Shown here one piece after another: positions 33,691 to 44,192 of a DNA stretch of 64,000 bases. How positions within the stretch are numbered: the stretch's first letter is position 1; each line of letters starts with the position of its first letter. Origin of the DNA: Aeromonas rivuli (GTDB lineage: Bacteria; Pseudomonadota; Gammaproteobacteria; Enterobacterales; Aeromonadaceae); the NCBI RefSeq assembly GCF_000820045.1, contig NZ_CDBJ01000042.1, forward strand, positions 124,001-188,000. Direction: 5' to 3'. Made by a program: the position numbers and the translations under genes. The notes below the pieces were generated by a model that made no database searches, had not been told where the DNA came from, and worked only from the letters and a program-made list of their open reading frames with translations.

Positions 33691-35073
33691 TTAATTGAAA
33701 CCATGATTGCGTGCCACCTCGGCGAACCAATAGCCGCTCTTCTTGATGGTGCGGGTCTGGCTCTCAAGATCCAGCCGGACCAGGCCATAGCGATTCTTGT
33801 AGGCATTGAGCCAGGACCAGTTATCGATGAAGGTCCAGAGGTGATACCCGCAGCAGGCGCTGCCCTCTTGCAGGCCGCGATGCAGCCACTCGAGGTGGCC
33901 ACGAATAAAGTCGATGCGATAGTCATCCTCTACCCGTCCCTCCGGGCCAATAAAACGCTCTTCCCCCTCGACCCCCATGCCGTTCTCCGAGATGTAGCAG
34001 CGGGGATTGCCATAGCCAAGGCGCAGCTCGGTGAGGATGTCGTAGACCCCTTTCTCATAGATCTCCCAGCCCCGGTGCGGGTTCATCTTGCGACCCGGCA
34101 TCTGGTAGAAATCGAACAGATCTTCGGGGGTGTGCGGCGCCCCTGCGCAGGGCTGATCCTTGGCCTTGACTCGCCGTGGCTGGTAGTAGTTGATGCCCAG
34201 CCAATCCACTCGCCCGTCACTGAGTAGCGCCTTGTCACCGGCTTCCACCTCTGGCAGCAAATCATGCTGGCGCAGCAGGTCGATCAGCTCGGGGTCATAG
34301 CTCCCCTTCAGGGCCGGATCGAGGAAACTCTTGTTGAGCAGCAAGTCGGCCCAGCGTGCCGCCTGGCGATCTGCCGCCGAATCGGATCTAGGGTAGGTGG
34401 GGCTCAGGTTGAGGATGATGCCAATCTCGCCACTGGCATGGGTATCGCGAAAGGCCTTGACCGCACCGGCATGGGCCAGGGCGGTGTGATAGGCGACAGT
34501 GACGGCGCGGCGAAAATCCACCACACAGGGATAGTGGAAGTGGCCGAGATAGCCGCACTCGACCGGCACTATGGGTTCGTTGAAGGTAAACCAGTGCTGG
34601 ATGCGCGAACCAAACAGCTCGAAGCACAGGCTGGCGTAACGCACATAGGCCGCCACCACGTCCCGGCTCTCCCAACCGCCTAGCTCCTGCATGCACAGGG
34701 GCATGTCGAAGTGGTAGAGATTGATGAAGGGGGTGATCCCCTCGGCCTGCAGGCGGTCAAAGACCGCATGGTAGAAAACGACCGCCTGCTGATTGACCTC
34801 GCCCGTCCCGTCCGGGATCAGTCGGGACCAGGAGATGGAGGTACGAAAACTGTTGTGATTGAGCTGCTTGAGCAGTGCGATGTCGCTCTCGAAACGATCA
34901 TAGAAGGTCGAGGCTTGCGCCGGGCCTATGCCCTGATGGAAGCGCGTCGGCTCAAGGGTGTGCCAGTAGTCAAAGATGTTGTCGGACTTGCCATCTCGGC
35001 TGGAGGCTCCCTCCGTCTGGGGCGCCGAGCTGGCGCTGCCCCACCAAAAATCGTCCGCAAAGCGATACGTCAT
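33691..35073 (-). CDS. GH1 6-phospho-beta-glucosidase inserted in the chb operon
   Basis: The 460-residue GH1 TIM-barrel enzyme has N-terminal FADDFWWGSASSAPQTEGA. The acid/base glutamate is in WFTFNEPIVP (near residue 165) and the nucleophile glutamate in CYISENGMG (near residue 370). Members cleave phosphorylated beta-glucosides such as cellobiose-6P delivered by a PTS. It is not part of the E. coli chb operon. Its location between chbC and chbA suggests it widens the substrate range, perhaps to cellobiose. GGAGGAG precedes the ATG. Confidence 0.9.
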   Translation of the reverse strand: MTYRFADDFWWGSASSAPQTEGASSRDGKSDNIFDYWHTLEPTRFHQGIGPAQASTFYDRFESDIALLKQLNHNSFRTSISWSRLIPDGTGEVNQQAVVFYHAVFDRLQAEGITPFINLYHFDMPLCMQELGGWESRDVVAAYVRYASLCFELFGSRIQHWFTFNEPIVPVECGYLGHFHYPCVVDFRRAVTVAYHTALAHAGAVKAFRDTHASGEIGIILNLSPTYPRSDSAADRQAARWADLLLNKSFLDPALKGSYDPELIDLLRQHDLLPEVEAGDKALLSDGRVDWLGINYYQPRRVKAKDQPCAGAPHTPEDLFDFYQMPGRKMNPHRGWEIYEKGVYDILTELRLGYGNPRCYISENGMGVEGEERFIGPEGRVEDDYRIDFIRGHLEWLHRGLQEGSACCGYHLWTFIDNWSWLNAYKNRYGLVRLDLESQTRTIKKSGYWFAEVARNHGFN

Positions 35074-35097
35074 CTTATTCTCCTCCAGCTTGAAGAG

Positions 35098-35116
35098 GGA
35101 GGAGCCAGGCTCCTCC
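35098..35116 (-). other. intercistronic hairpin between chbC and the GH1 gene
   Basis: GGAGGAGCC and GGCTCCTCC are perfect 9-bp arms around one base, giving a real stem of about 8 bp. It lies 11 bases past chbC with no T-run. It is likely an mRNA stability or processing element that tunes expression of the genes after chbC. Confidence 0.5.
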
Positions 35117-35127
35117 TGGGAGTGTCA

Positions 35128-36489
35128 TCAGAATTTCAGGGCCAGCGCGATATCCTCTTCGCTCTCCTGTTCTTCCTCGATAACGGCCTGGGCCTTGTTG
35201 GCAATCAGCACGAAGGGGACATACATCAGGGTGGCTATCCCTAAGTTGAATATCGCCAGCAGGGCTGCGGCTATGCTGCCATTGGTGTTGAAGAAGGCCC
35301 CCAATCCGGCTGGCATGGTCCAGGGCGCCATGTTGGTGATGGGCGGGATAAAGCCGGTGTTGTAGGCAAACAGGGTGATGGTCGCCAGCACCGGCTGCAC
35401 CATCACGAAGGGGATAAGCAACACAGGGTTCATGATGACCGGCAGACCAAACAGGATGGGCTCGTTGATCTGGAAGATGCCGGCGGGCAGACCCAGCTTG
35501 GCCACCTGACGGTAGTCATCGCGACGCGACACCATGAACACCGCCAGGATGAGGCCTAACGTTGCCCCCGTACCGCCGAGGAAGATGTAGGAGTCGAGCA
35601 TCGGCTTGGTCCAGACGTGGAAGGTCTTGCCGGCGGCGATAGCGGCTTCAACGGAGCCGTATTGGGTATAGAGGGCGACGTTTTCCAGGGTGAAGGGCAC
35701 CAGAATGCCGTTCTCCAGTGCCGACAGCGCCAAAGAACCATGGACCCCGAAGAACCAGAGCAGCGGGGAGAAGAGCACATAGACCCAGCCGACCAGGCCA
35801 CCCATGTTGGACAGGGGGGTGGAGATGGTGTCCATGATGATCTGGTGGAAGTTGGTGCCCTCTGTCTGGAGCAGGTAGGCGACTATCCCCATGATGGAGA
35901 GGATGATGAAGCCGGGGATCAGCGCCGAGAAGGAGCGCGCTACCGAGGTCGGCACGCTGTCAGGCAGGCGGATCACCCAGTTGCGGCGAATGACGAAGGC
36001 AAACATCTCGGCCGAGACGAGACCAATGATCATGCCGGAGATGATGTTGGCGCCACCCAGCCAGTTGGCACCGACCGCATAGGCCTCGCCGACGCTGAAG
36101 GGGGTGACCGTCATGAAGGCGGCGACCGAGAGCAGACCGGCCGAGAGGGGATCAACCTTGCGCTCTTCTGCCATGGCATGGCCGATGAAGAAGGGCGCCA
36201 TCAGGGACATGATCCCCAGGGTACCGTTATAGACGCTGCCGCCAATGCTCTTGAAGCCGTCCAGGGTGGCGATGGTGGCGGGATCGAGTCGCACCCCCAT
36301 GGAGTAGAAGAAGGATCCCTCCCCAAAACTCAGGAAGACGTTGTTGATCAGGACGAACATGGCCCCGGCCAGGGTCAGGGGCATCAGTTTGATGAAGCCA
36401 TTCTTGATGGCGTTGACATGAGGCTGCTTACCCAGCTTGACGGCAATGGGCAATATGGCCTTTTCCAGGGATGCGATCATGGTGCTCAC
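35128..36489 (-). CDS. chbC: ChbC, PTS IIC component for N,N'-diacetylchitobiose
   Basis: The 453-residue inner-membrane permease has about ten membrane segments and matches E. coli ChbC nearly throughout. Examples are [46 protein letters not shown] and [20 protein letters not shown], the last being the conserved IIC loop. I chose GTG 36489 because it gives [10 protein letters not shown] like the E. coli start and has GGAG 6 bases upstream. The ATG at 36480 has no site at the right distance. chbB ends 10 bases upstream. Confidence 0.95.
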   Translation of the reverse strand: MSTMIASLEKAILPIAVKLGKQPHVNAIKNGFIKLMPLTLAGAMFVLINNVFLSFGEGSFFYSMGVRLDPATIATLDGFKSIGGSVYNGTLGIMSLMAPFFIGHAMAEERKVDPLSAGLLSVAAFMTVTPFSVGEAYAVGANWLGGANIISGMIIGLVSAEMFAFVIRRNWVIRLPDSVPTSVARSFSALIPGFIILSIMGIVAYLLQTEGTNFHQIIMDTISTPLSNMGGLVGWVYVLFSPLLWFFGVHGSLALSALENGILVPFTLENVALYTQYGSVEAAIAAGKTFHVWTKPMLDSYIFLGGTGATLGLILAVFMVSRRDDYRQVAKLGLPAGIFQINEPILFGLPVIMNPVLLIPFVMVQPVLATITLFAYNTGFIPPITNMAPWTMPAGLGAFFNTNGSIAAALLAIFNLGIATLMYVPFVLIANKAQAVIEEEQESEEDIALALKF

Positions 36490-36499
36490 GGTGTTCTCC

Positions 36500-36820
36500 T
36501 TACTGAGCGAGGCTCTTCTTGATGGATGCGACGGCGGCCTTGAGGACACCTAACCCATCGACCTTGCCATAGAGCAGGGAGTCGATGACTTCGACCGGCT
36601 TGCCCGGTAACAGTGCCTGGATTTCCGGCAACATGTAGGCAATTTGAGGACCCAGCAGGATCAGGTCGGCATCCTGACCTTTCTCTCCCGCCAACGTTTC
36701 CGGATAGGCATCTATCTCCACGGGCACATCATATTTTTCTGCCTGTGCCTTCATCTTCGAGACCAGCAGTGACGTCGACATCCCGGCAGAGCAAAACAGG
36801 TAAATCCGTTTCTTTTCCAT
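36500..36820 (-). CDS. chbB: ChbB, PTS IIB component for N,N'-diacetylchitobiose
   Basis: The 106-residue PTS IIB(lac/cel) protein has the phosphorylated Cys in [17 protein letters not shown] (residue 10). Conserved [13 protein letters not shown] follows. It receives phosphate from ChbA and phosphorylates the sugar entering through ChbC. Start ATG 36820 has GAGG 8 bases upstream and gives exactly the E. coli length (106). It is the first gene of the chb operon. Confidence 0.94.
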   Translation of the reverse strand: MEKKRIYLFCSAGMSTSLLVSKMKAQAEKYDVPVEIDAYPETLAGEKGQDADLILLGPQIAYMLPEIQALLPGKPVEVIDSLLYGKVDGLGVLKAAVASIKKSLAQ

Positions 36821-37457
36821 AACCACTACCTCACGATTAAAAACCAGTTGTATAGGGGGATGAACCTGTCTCTTGCCGTCACAACCCATGGTTAACTAAT
36901 CATCCCTCATTGACATCATTGTAATGACTTACAGATCTAACTGATATTTCGCGTATCACTAAAATAGTTCCATATTGACCTGTCACTTTGGTGCCGTTCA
37001 CGATTTCAGAGGATGGGAAAATAAGGAGTCAGATGGGTGGTTTTTAAGTGAGGCTCGGTTGTTATAAAAACACATTAATTTCAATGTGTTAGTTTAGTTC
37101 TCGTCGTTTCACCTGCTCAGATGACGAAAGCGGTCAATAATCGGCAGTGGTTCACACTTTTAAGCTAATGGACTTAGCTTGATATTGGCCACAAGGCTGG
37201 TTTTGGGGGAGAGATAATAATTATACGCTGTTGTTGACTAGGCACTGAGCGCCTGATCCCCATGTTGCGTTGGGGATCCTGAGTGATTGGCATGTTCTTG
37301 CCACCTATGGCCATCGGATATCAGCGCAACCCCCTGCTTTTTCTTCCTCCTCCTTATGGTTGACCCCGACACTTCCCATCCTGGTTACGCCAAGGCCATG
37401 GGCGCTCCACGCTCCTGGCCAGATCCGGCCATCAACCACCAGCGCAGAGGTGCTCAT
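36821..37457. other. long non-coding region upstream of chbB
   Basis: This stretch of about 640 bases has no convincing gene. The part next to chbB (36890-37000) is AT-rich and should hold the chb promoter. A TGTGACGGCAAGAGACA segment near 36875-36891 (minus strand) looks like a half CRP site, and a TACAAT -10 candidate lies near 36920. Farther right are two stem-loops, at 37069-37090 (AACACATT/AATGTGTT) and 37256-37279 (GATCCCC/GGGGATC). Open frames on both strands near 37270-37650 lack ribosome sites. Confidence 0.4.
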
Positions 37458-37485
37458 AAAAAAAAGCCCTGAGGAGCAGGGCTTT
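37458..37485 (-). terminator. terminator of the uxa-kdgK-eda operon
   Basis: On the minus strand AAAGCCCTG and CAGGGCTTT pair around a 5-base loop, followed by a run of eight T. It lies 25 bases past the eda stop. Confidence 0.9.
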
Positions 37486-37510
37486 GAACTGTTGCTGAAA
37501 CAGGGGCGAC

Positions 37511-38131
37511 TCAGAGGGCGGCAACGGCTTCCCGTACCAGCAGGGCCAACTCGTCCCACCTCTCCTCATCGACAAGCTTGGCTGGCACCATCCAGGTGCC
37601 GCCGCAGGCGATCACCGAGTCCAGTGCCAGATAACTCTGGATATTGGCGGGCGTGATGCCACCGGTGGGCATGAAGCGCACCGGATAGACGGCGCCGAGA
37701 GCCTTCAGCATGCCAAGGCCGCCGGATTGCTCGGCCGGGAAGAATTTGAGCTGGCACAGCCCCATCTCCATGGCTTGCTCCACCAGGCTGGGGTTGTTGA
37801 CCCCGGGGATGATGGCAATGCCCTTGTCCAGGCAGTACTGCACCGTCTTGGGGTTGAAACCGGGGCTGACAATAAAATCCGCCCCGGCATCGATGGCGGC
37901 ATCCACCTGTTCCCGGGTAAGCACGGTACCGGCACCGATCAGCAGGTCCGGATAGGCGGCACGCATCTGGCGGATGGACTCGGCGGCGGCGGGGGTGCGA
38001 AAGGTCACCTCGGCGGCGGGCAGGTCGTTGTCAACCAACACCTTGGCGAGAGGGGCTGCCAGTTTGGCATCTTGCAGGGCGATGACGGGGATTACCTTAA
38101 GCGCTTCGAGGCGGGCGATGAGATCAGACAT
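37511..38131 (-). CDS. eda: Eda, KDPG aldolase
   Basis: The 206-residue class I aldolase cleaves 2-keto-3-deoxy-6-phosphogluconate to pyruvate and glyceraldehyde 3-phosphate. It also has 4-hydroxy-2-oxoglutarate aldolase activity. The N-terminus is LKVIPVIALQDAK, with AEVTFRTPAA, IGAGTVLTREQ, and the Schiff-base lysine in LCQLKFFPAEQSGG. The GGITPANI segment is the phosphate-binding loop. ATG 38131 follows GGAG. It overlaps the end of kdgK by 8 bases and is the last gene of the galacturonate operon. Confidence 0.95.
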   Translation of the reverse strand: MSDLIARLEALKVIPVIALQDAKLAAPLAKVLVDNDLPAAEVTFRTPAAAESIRQMRAAYPDLLIGAGTVLTREQVDAAIDAGADFIVSPGFNPKTVQYCLDKGIAIIPGVNNPSLVEQAMEMGLCQLKFFPAEQSGGLGMLKALGAVYPVRFMPTGGITPANIQSYLALDSVIACGGTWMVPAKLVDEERWDELALLVREAVAAL

Positions 38132-39092
38132 GGGAGGGCTCCTTGGCCGTTGGCATATGGGATGAGGGGATGATGGCCCCCGGATGTTGAATGACGCAGG
38201 CGGCGAGGCGATGGCCTGCCCGGGCCGCGTCGGCGGGGTCGCAACCTTGCAGGCGTGCGGCCAGATAACCGGCACTGAATGAATCACCGGCCGCCGTGGT
38301 GTCGACGATGAGAGTCGGGTCAAGGGAGGTGGCGGCCACCTCGATGTGCTGCTGCTCGGTGACGATGAGGCAAGGCTCGGCGCCGCGCTTGATGACGATC
38401 TCCGCGACGCCCAGAGCCTGGCTGCGGCTGATGGTCTGCTCCAGGGAAGGATCTTCCCAGAGCGCGACCTCATCATCCTGGGTGAGCAGCGCGATGTCGG
38501 TCTGCGCCAGCATGGCGGCATAGGCGGCCTGAGCCTCTTCTCTACTCCCCCAGAGTCGGGGGCGATAGTTGTTGTCAAACACCAGCCTGGCACCCTGGGT
38601 ACGGGCGCTCGCCAGCGCCAGCATCAGGCGTTGGCGAGCGTCGGGGGAGAGTATGGCCAGGCTGATGCCGCTCAGGTAGATGAGTTCGCACTGGCCTAAC
38701 GCGGCGAGGATGGCCTCGGCGGGTTCACGCTCCAGCCAGTAGCGGGCGGCAGCGTCGCTGCGCCAGTAGGTGAAGGATCGTTCGCCATTGTCTGCCGTGT
38801 CGATGAGATAGAGGCCGGGCGCCTTGTCAGCCAGGCGCTGTACCCAGTCGGTGTTGACGCCCTCCGCTTGCCAGGCCGCCAGCATCGCTGTACTTAGTCC
38901 GTCTTGTCCCAGTGCGCTGACATAGCGCACCTGCCAGGCCGTATCGGCCATGTGGGGACTGGTGTCGCCCAGGCGGGCGAGATAGAGGGCGGTATTGAGG
39001 GTGTCACCGCCAAAGTTCTGGGCGAGCAGGCCTTGTGCGGCGCGGCGCAACTCCACCATGCATTCGCCGATCACGGCTATCTGTCGGGTCAT
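38124..39092 (-). CDS. kdgK: KdgK, 2-keto-3-deoxygluconate kinase
   Basis: The 322-residue PfkB/ribokinase-family kinase phosphorylates 2-keto-3-deoxygluconate to KDPG. It has the N-terminal GECMVELRRA and GGDTLNTALYLARLG motifs. The C-terminal PfkB signature DTTAAGDSFSAGYLAARL includes the catalytic Asp. ATG 39092 is preferred over an upstream TTG in the same frame. The downstream overlap with eda means direct channelling at the expression level. Confidence 0.93.
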   Translation of the reverse strand: MTRQIAVIGECMVELRRAAQGLLAQNFGGDTLNTALYLARLGDTSPHMADTAWQVRYVSALGQDGLSTAMLAAWQAEGVNTDWVQRLADKAPGLYLIDTADNGERSFTYWRSDAAARYWLEREPAEAILAALGQCELIYLSGISLAILSPDARQRLMLALASARTQGARLVFDNNYRPRLWGSREEAQAAYAAMLAQTDIALLTQDDEVALWEDPSLEQTISRSQALGVAEIVIKRGAEPCLIVTEQQHIEVAATSLDPTLIVDTTAAGDSFSAGYLAARLQGCDPADAARAGHRLAACVIQHPGAIIPSSHMPTAKEPSHV

Positions 39093-39113
39093 GGCCTCGA
39101 CTCCTTGCAAAGA

Positions 39114-39662
39114 TCAGGTGGTGCTCGTCAAGGGGTGTCGCCACATGCGGTACATAGTGTGACAGTTGACGAACAGAAAAGTGGTTTCGATCAGGCTGCC
39201 ACCGATGGAGCCAATCAGTATGTTGTGACTGGTCCAACACAGACCGCCGACCAGCATGCAGAGTCGCAGTGCTATGCCGTGGGCGCGAAACAGTCCCCAG
39301 GTGCCAATGGTGGTGCCTATGATGGGCAGCCACTGCACGGGGCTGGTGATCCCGGGAATGCCCAGCACCCAGACCAGCACCAGAAAGAACGACATCACCC
39401 AGGGACTGCGGGTGCGCCCCGAAGCGATGGTGCGGCCACAGCTGAGACCTGCACTGAGGGCCGCCGTGTTGGCCCCCATGAAGGCGAAGTGGCAGGCGAT
39501 GGCGGCTTGGTAGAGGCAGAGCCGCAGCCGAAAGCGCTTGTCATCCCGCTGCAGGAAGGCGCTGACCCCGACCAGCATGGCGGCAAGACCGATGCCTTGC
39601 GCCAGAGGTTGCTGCTGGATCAGGGCCCAGACCGGGGCCAGCCAGCCGAGTTCGATACTCAC
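39114..39662 (-). CDS. ygjV: YgjV-family inner-membrane protein
   Basis: The 182-residue protein has about five hydrophobic segments (LAAMLVGVSAFLQRDDKRFR, then VMSFFLVLVWVLGIPG). It resembles E. coli YgjV, which is also next to uxaCA. The function is unknown. It starts with GTG 39662 overlapping the uxaA stop codon (39659-39661), so it is translationally coupled. Constant association with uxa genes suggests a role in hexuronate use, but this is inference. Confidence 0.8.
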   Translation of the reverse strand: MSIELGWLAPVWALIQQQPLAQGIGLAAMLVGVSAFLQRDDKRFRLRLCLYQAAIACHFAFMGANTAALSAGLSCGRTIASGRTRSPWVMSFFLVLVWVLGIPGITSPVQWLPIIGTTIGTWGLFRAHGIALRLCMLVGGLCWTSHNILIGSIGGSLIETTFLFVNCHTMYRMWRHPLTSTT

Positions 39663-41146
39663 AGGGTGACTCCGCTCTTGAAGATCGCCAGCTCCCGAAA
39701 GTCATTGAGTTCATTGCAGGTTGGTTTGCCGTTGGCGATGTCGACGATGAGGTCGACAAATTGGCCGAGCAGGCTGTGCATGGGGGTGCCTTCTATTAGG
39801 GTGCCTGCGTTGAAGTCTATCCAGTGCGGCTTGCGTCTGGCCAGATCGCTGTTGGTGGCGAGCTTGACCGTGGGAGCCGGACCGCCGTAAGGGGTGCCAC
39901 GGCCGGTGCTGAACAGCACCATGTGGCAACCGGCGCCGGTCAGGGCGCTGGTGGCCACGGCGTCGTTGCCGGGGGCGCTCAGCAGGTTCAGACCCGGGCG
40001 TTGCAGGCGGGCGCCGTAGGGCAGCACATCCACTACCTGGCTCTGGCCCGCCTTCTGGGTGCAGCCGAGGGATTTTTCCTCCAGGGTCGAGATGCCGCCC
40101 GCTTTGTTGCCGGGGGAGGGGTTCTCGTAGATGGGCTGCTGGTGATCGATGAAATACTGCTTGAAGTCGTTGACCATCCGCACCGTCTTGTCGAAGGTCT
40201 GCTCATCCTGGCAGCGGGACATCAGGATCCGCTCTGCGCCAAACATCTCGGGCACCTCGGTCAGCACCGAGGTGCCGCCGTGCTGGATCACATAGTCGGA
40301 GAAGCAGCCGAGCAGCGGGTTGGCGGTGATGCCGGACAGACCATCGGAGCCGCCGCACTCCAGACCAAACTTGAGTTCCCCCAGGCGTCCCGGCTGGCGC
40401 CTGTCTTCCTGCATCCGGGCAAGCAGCTCGGTGAGCAGGCCCACTCCGTGCTCCACCTCGTCATCTTGCTGCTGGCACACCATGAAGCGCACTCGCGATG
40501 CATCGAAATCGCCGAGAGTCTCCTTGAAAGCGGCGATCTGGTTGTTCTCACACCCCAGCCCGACCACCAGCACCCCCCCCGAATTGGGGTGATGCACCAG
40601 GTTTTGCAGCAGGGTGCGGGTGTTGAGGTGATCCTGGCCGAGCTGGGAGCAGCCATATTGGTGGCTAAAGAGCTGTATTCCATCGATATGGCTGAGATCG
40701 CACTCCCGCTCGAGGCGCTGCTTCATCTGTTTGGCTAGGGCATTGACGCAGCCCACGGTCGGCAAGATCCACAGTTCATTGCGAATACCGACCTGACCAT
40801 CCTGGCGGCGATAGAGCTGGATCGCCCTGTCCGGCAGCGAGGTGCTGACCTCTGTCAGTTCAGGTTGATAGCTGTACTCGTCCAGGTCGTTGAGGTTGGT
40901 GGCCAGATTATGGTGATGAATGTGCTCCCCCTGAGCAATGGCCTGGGTGGCATGGCCGATGGGCAGACCGTACTTGATGATCTGGTCACCTTCGGCCAGA
41001 GGAGCCAGCGCTATCTTGTGGCCACGGGCGAGGGGCAGCCCCAGAGTGAACGCTATCCCCTGGTACTCGATGACCTCACCGGCGTCGAGGTCGCGCAGGC
41101 TGACCAGCACATTGTCGGCGGGATGGATACGGATGACGGCTTGCAT
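39659..41146 (-). CDS. uxaA: UxaA, altronate dehydratase
   Basis: The 495-residue iron-dependent enzyme dehydrates D-altronate to 2-keto-3-deoxygluconate. An N-terminal SAF domain (about 1-100) includes LPIGHATQAIAQGEHIHHHNL. The catalytic UxaA domain has IRNELWILPTVGCVN, SHQYGCSQLGQDH, GLGCENNQ, LKFGLECGGSDGLSGITANP and TEVPEMFGAE. The conserved cysteines fit the iron site. It starts 9 bases after uxaB. Confidence 0.95.
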   Translation of the reverse strand: MQAVIRIHPADNVLVSLRDLDAGEVIEYQGIAFTLGLPLARGHKIALAPLAEGDQIIKYGLPIGHATQAIAQGEHIHHHNLATNLNDLDEYSYQPELTEVSTSLPDRAIQLYRRQDGQVGIRNELWILPTVGCVNALAKQMKQRLERECDLSHIDGIQLFSHQYGCSQLGQDHLNTRTLLQNLVHHPNSGGVLVVGLGCENNQIAAFKETLGDFDASRVRFMVCQQQDDEVEHGVGLLTELLARMQEDRRQPGRLGELKFGLECGGSDGLSGITANPLLGCFSDYVIQHGGTSVLTEVPEMFGAERILMSRCQDEQTFDKTVRMVNDFKQYFIDHQQPIYENPSPGNKAGGISTLEEKSLGCTQKAGQSQVVDVLPYGARLQRPGLNLLSAPGNDAVATSALTGAGCHMVLFSTGRGTPYGGPAPTVKLATNSDLARRKPHWIDFNAGTLIEGTPMHSLLGQFVDLIVDIANGKPTCNELNDFRELAIFKSGVTL

Positions 41147-41155
41147 GTTGGCTCC

Positions 41156-42619
41156 TCAGCAGCAGGTGGCCAGCGCCGTGCGCAGCCCCTGCTCACGAAT
41201 GCGGGTCAGACAGTGATCGACGCGCTCGACCAGACCGGGGATCTCACACAGTGACTGGCCCCAGTGAGCTGTGTTGCCGAGGATCTCGCGCACCAGTTCA
41301 TGCTGGGCCAGTTCGCCGCGCTCGACCGCCGGCCAGAGGCGGGCATAGGCATCGAGCCAGGGCTGGTCGTCTTGCAGCGGATACGCCTCGCCATCACGCT
41401 TGCCGCGATAAAATGCCAGCAAGGCAGCCAGTGCGAAGCTCAGTCGCGGCGGCAAGCCCCCTTGCTGTTGCTGGTAGCCGAGCAGCTGCGGCAGCAGGCG
41501 AGTGCGGAACTTGGTCATGCCGTTCAAGGCGATGGCGAGCAGCTGATGCTTGATGAAGGGGTTGCGAAAACGACTCTGCACATCGCGGGCAAAGGAGATG
41601 AGTTCATCCTTGGGCAAATCCAGGGTCGGCACTATCTCATCGAACATGATGCGCTGAACGAACTCGCCCACCTGCTCATCCATCATGGCCTCGCCCACCG
41701 TATCCAGACCCGCCAGGAAGGCGACCGGCACTAGGGCGGTGTGAGCGCCATTGAGGATGGCGACCTTGCGCTCCTTGTAAGGCTTGATGTCGGAGACGAT
41801 GCGGATGTTGAGGGCCTGTTCGGCAGGCAGCTGGTCGAGACAGAGCGCCTGTTTGAGCCACTCAGGCCCCTGAATGACCAGCAGATAGAAGTGTTCGGCG
41901 GTGACCACGAATTGATCCTGATAGCCAAACTGCCCCTGCAGCTCGGCATGCTCGTCCCGGGGGAAACCGGTGACGATGCGATCCACCAGGGTCGAGCAGA
42001 AGGTATTGTGCTCGCGCAGCCAGGTCTGGAAGGCAAACGGCAACTGCCACTGCTCGGCATAACGCAGCACCAGCTCGCGCAGCGCCTCGCCGTTGTAGTC
42101 GATGAGCTCGCAGGGCAGCAGCACCCAGCCCTTGTCGGCGGCGCCCTCAAAATGGGTGAAGCGCTCGAACAAGAGGCGGGTCAGCTTGGCCGGGAAGCTG
42201 GTGGGGGGCGCATCGGTCAGTGTGTCATCGGCGTGGTAGCTGATGCCCGCTTCGGTGGTGTTGGAGAACATGAAGCGGATCTGCGGGTCGCGGGCCAGGG
42301 CCAGCACCTTGTCGAACTGGCGATAGCAGTTGAGCTCGTGGTTGACGCTGCGGATCAGGCGCTGGGTGCTGACGGCATTGCCTGACTCATCCAGACCGCG
42401 AATGACGGTGGTATAGAGACCATCCTGGGTGCTCAGGCTGGGCGGCAAATCGCTGTCGATGGGACGCACTATCACCACACCGGCATTGAGGGGGGTGTGC
42501 TCGTTGAGCAGGTCCAGTTGCCAGTCGATGAAGGCGCGCAGGAAGTTCCCCTCGCCAAACTGGATCACGCGGTTCGGATACTGGGCCCCCGGGAAGGCGT
42601 CACGATTCAGGCGTTGCAT
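41156..42619 (-). CDS. uxaB: UxaB, tagaturonate reductase (altronate oxidoreductase)
   Basis: The 487-residue NAD-dependent enzyme of the mannitol dehydrogenase family reduces tagaturonate to altronate. Motifs include [54 protein letters not shown] and [24 protein letters not shown] chose ATG 42619 because [15 protein letters not shown] aligns with the E. coli start. An ATG at 42637 is the alternative. A 123-base gap follows uxaC. Confidence 0.95.
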   Translation of the reverse strand: MQRLNRDAFPGAQYPNRVIQFGEGNFLRAFIDWQLDLLNEHTPLNAGVVIVRPIDSDLPPSLSTQDGLYTTVIRGLDESGNAVSTQRLIRSVNHELNCYRQFDKVLALARDPQIRFMFSNTTEAGISYHADDTLTDAPPTSFPAKLTRLLFERFTHFEGAADKGWVLLPCELIDYNGEALRELVLRYAEQWQLPFAFQTWLREHNTFCSTLVDRIVTGFPRDEHAELQGQFGYQDQFVVTAEHFYLLVIQGPEWLKQALCLDQLPAEQALNIRIVSDIKPYKERKVAILNGAHTALVPVAFLAGLDTVGEAMMDEQVGEFVQRIMFDEIVPTLDLPKDELISFARDVQSRFRNPFIKHQLLAIALNGMTKFRTRLLPQLLGYQQQQGGLPPRLSFALAALLAFYRGKRDGEAYPLQDDQPWLDAYARLWPAVERGELAQHELVREILGNTAHWGQSLCEIPGLVERVDHCLTRIREQGLRTALATCC

Positions 42620-42742
42620 CTTATTGTCGTTCCTCATGGGGGCCTGGCCCCCAGTTATGCGTTAGGTGGTATGAGCGCGGCGCGGTTTGACTCGAATGGG
42701 CGCCATTGGCGGCGAGGATGTTTCCCCCTCGCTCTGGTGTGG

Positions 42743-44155
42743 TCAGTTCAGCTCGATGGCGAAGTAGTCCCGGGCATTGTTAAAGCAGATGTTCTCTACC
42801 ATGGCGCCGAGCAAGGCCAGATCGGCCGGGGCTTCTCCCTCGGCGACCCAGCGCCCAATCATGCGGCACAGGATGCGGCGGAAATATTCGTGACGGGTAT
42901 AGGAGAGGAAGCTGCGGCTGTCGGTCAGCATGCCGACGAAGCGGCTGAGTAGGCCGAGCTGGGCAAGCTGGGTCAGCTGGCGCTCCATGCCATCTTTCTG
43001 ATCGTTGAACCACCAGCCGGATCCGAACTGCATCTTGCCGGGGATGTTGCCACCCTGGAAGTTGCCAATCATGGTGCCCAGCACCTCGTTGTCCCTCGGG
43101 TTGAGGCAGTAGAGGATGGTCTTGGGTAGTCGATCCTGGCTGTCCTGGGCATCGAGCAGTTTTGAGAGTGCCTTGGCCATGGGGGCGTCATTGATGGAGT
43201 CAAAGCCGGTGTCCGGCCCCAGGCTCAGCAGGCGGCGACTGTTGTTATTGCGCAGTGCCCCTATGTGGTACTGCTGCACCCAACCTCGCTGGTGATACTC
43301 AGCGGCCAGATAGAGCAGCACGGCGGTCTTGAAGGCGGCGATATCGGCCAGCTCCAGGGTCTCACCCCGCAGACGGCGGGCCAGCATGATGTCGAGCTCC
43401 GCCTCGCTGGCCTGCCCGAACAGCACCTCATCCAGGGCGTGGTCGGCAATCTTGCAGCCGTGGGCGGCGAAGTGATCCAGTCGCAGGCCCAGGGCCCGAG
43501 TGAGATCGGCGAAGCGGAGGATCTCGACATCGCTGACCTGAGCCAGCTGCGCCAGATAGTCGGCGAAGCCATCGGCCTCTATGTTGAAGGCCTTGTCCGG
43601 GCGCCAGCTCGGCAGCACCTTGATGTCGAAGCTGCTGTCTGCCGCGATGACGGCGTGGTGGCGCAGATCGTCGACGGGGTCATCCGTGGTGCCCGCCATC
43701 TTGACGTTCATCTGTTGCATTATGCCGCGAGCCGAGAAGTCGGGCTGGGCCAGCTTGTCGTTGCAAAAATCCCACACTTCCCGCGCCGTTTGCGGCCCCA
43801 ACAGGGAGCCGGTCAGACCGAAGGGCCGTTTGAGTTCGAGGTGAGTCCAGTGATAGAGGGGATTACCGATGGTCTGGGGCACTGTGTCGGCCCAGGCCTC
43901 GAACTTGGCGTAGTCGTCGGCCCCCCCGGTGCAGAAACGTTCATCAACCCCGTTGGAGCGCATGGCTCGCCACTTGTAGTGGTCGCCCTTGAGCCAGACT
44001 TCGTACAGGTTCGCGAAGCTGTGGTTCTCGGCAATCAGGGCAGGGGGGAGGTGACAGTGATAGTCGAAGATCGGCTGGTCGGCGGCGAAGCCATGATAAA
44101 GCTGGCGAGAGAATTCGGTATCCAGCAGAAAGTCATCGGTCATGAAGGCGGTCAT
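42743..44155 (-). CDS. uxaC: UxaC, glucuronate/galacturonate isomerase
   Basis: The 470-residue isomerase has exactly the E. coli UxaC length. It converts D-galacturonate to tagaturonate and D-glucuronate to fructuronate. It has the amidohydrolase-like metal motif [12 protein letters not shown]. Further motifs are [30 protein letters not shown] and [16 protein letters not shown] 44155 ([11 protein letters not shown]) matches the E. coli start. It heads the operon and has an ExuR-like operator upstream. Confidence 0.96.
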   Translation of the reverse strand: MTAFMTDDFLLDTEFSRQLYHGFAADQPIFDYHCHLPPALIAENHSFANLYEVWLKGDHYKWRAMRSNGVDERFCTGGADDYAKFEAWADTVPQTIGNPLYHWTHLELKRPFGLTGSLLGPQTAREVWDFCNDKLAQPDFSARGIMQQMNVKMAGTTDDPVDDLRHHAVIAADSSFDIKVLPSWRPDKAFNIEADGFADYLAQLAQVSDVEILRFADLTRALGLRLDHFAAHGCKIADHALDEVLFGQASEAELDIMLARRLRGETLELADIAAFKTAVLLYLAAEYHQRGWVQQYHIGALRNNNSRRLLSLGPDTGFDSINDAPMAKALSKLLDAQDSQDRLPKTILYCLNPRDNEVLGTMIGNFQGGNIPGKMQFGSGWWFNDQKDGMERQLTQLAQLGLLSRFVGMLTDSRSFLSYTRHEYFRRILCRMIGRWVAEGEAPADLALLGAMVENICFNNARDYFAIELN

Positions 44156-44192
44156 TCGGCTTGCTCCGTACGAGGGATCTCGATGAATGGAA

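Noticed and set aside
37270-37656. Plus-strand frame between the chb and eda regions
   Set aside because: It crosses the eda terminator and the eda 3' end, has no ribosome site and looks random.
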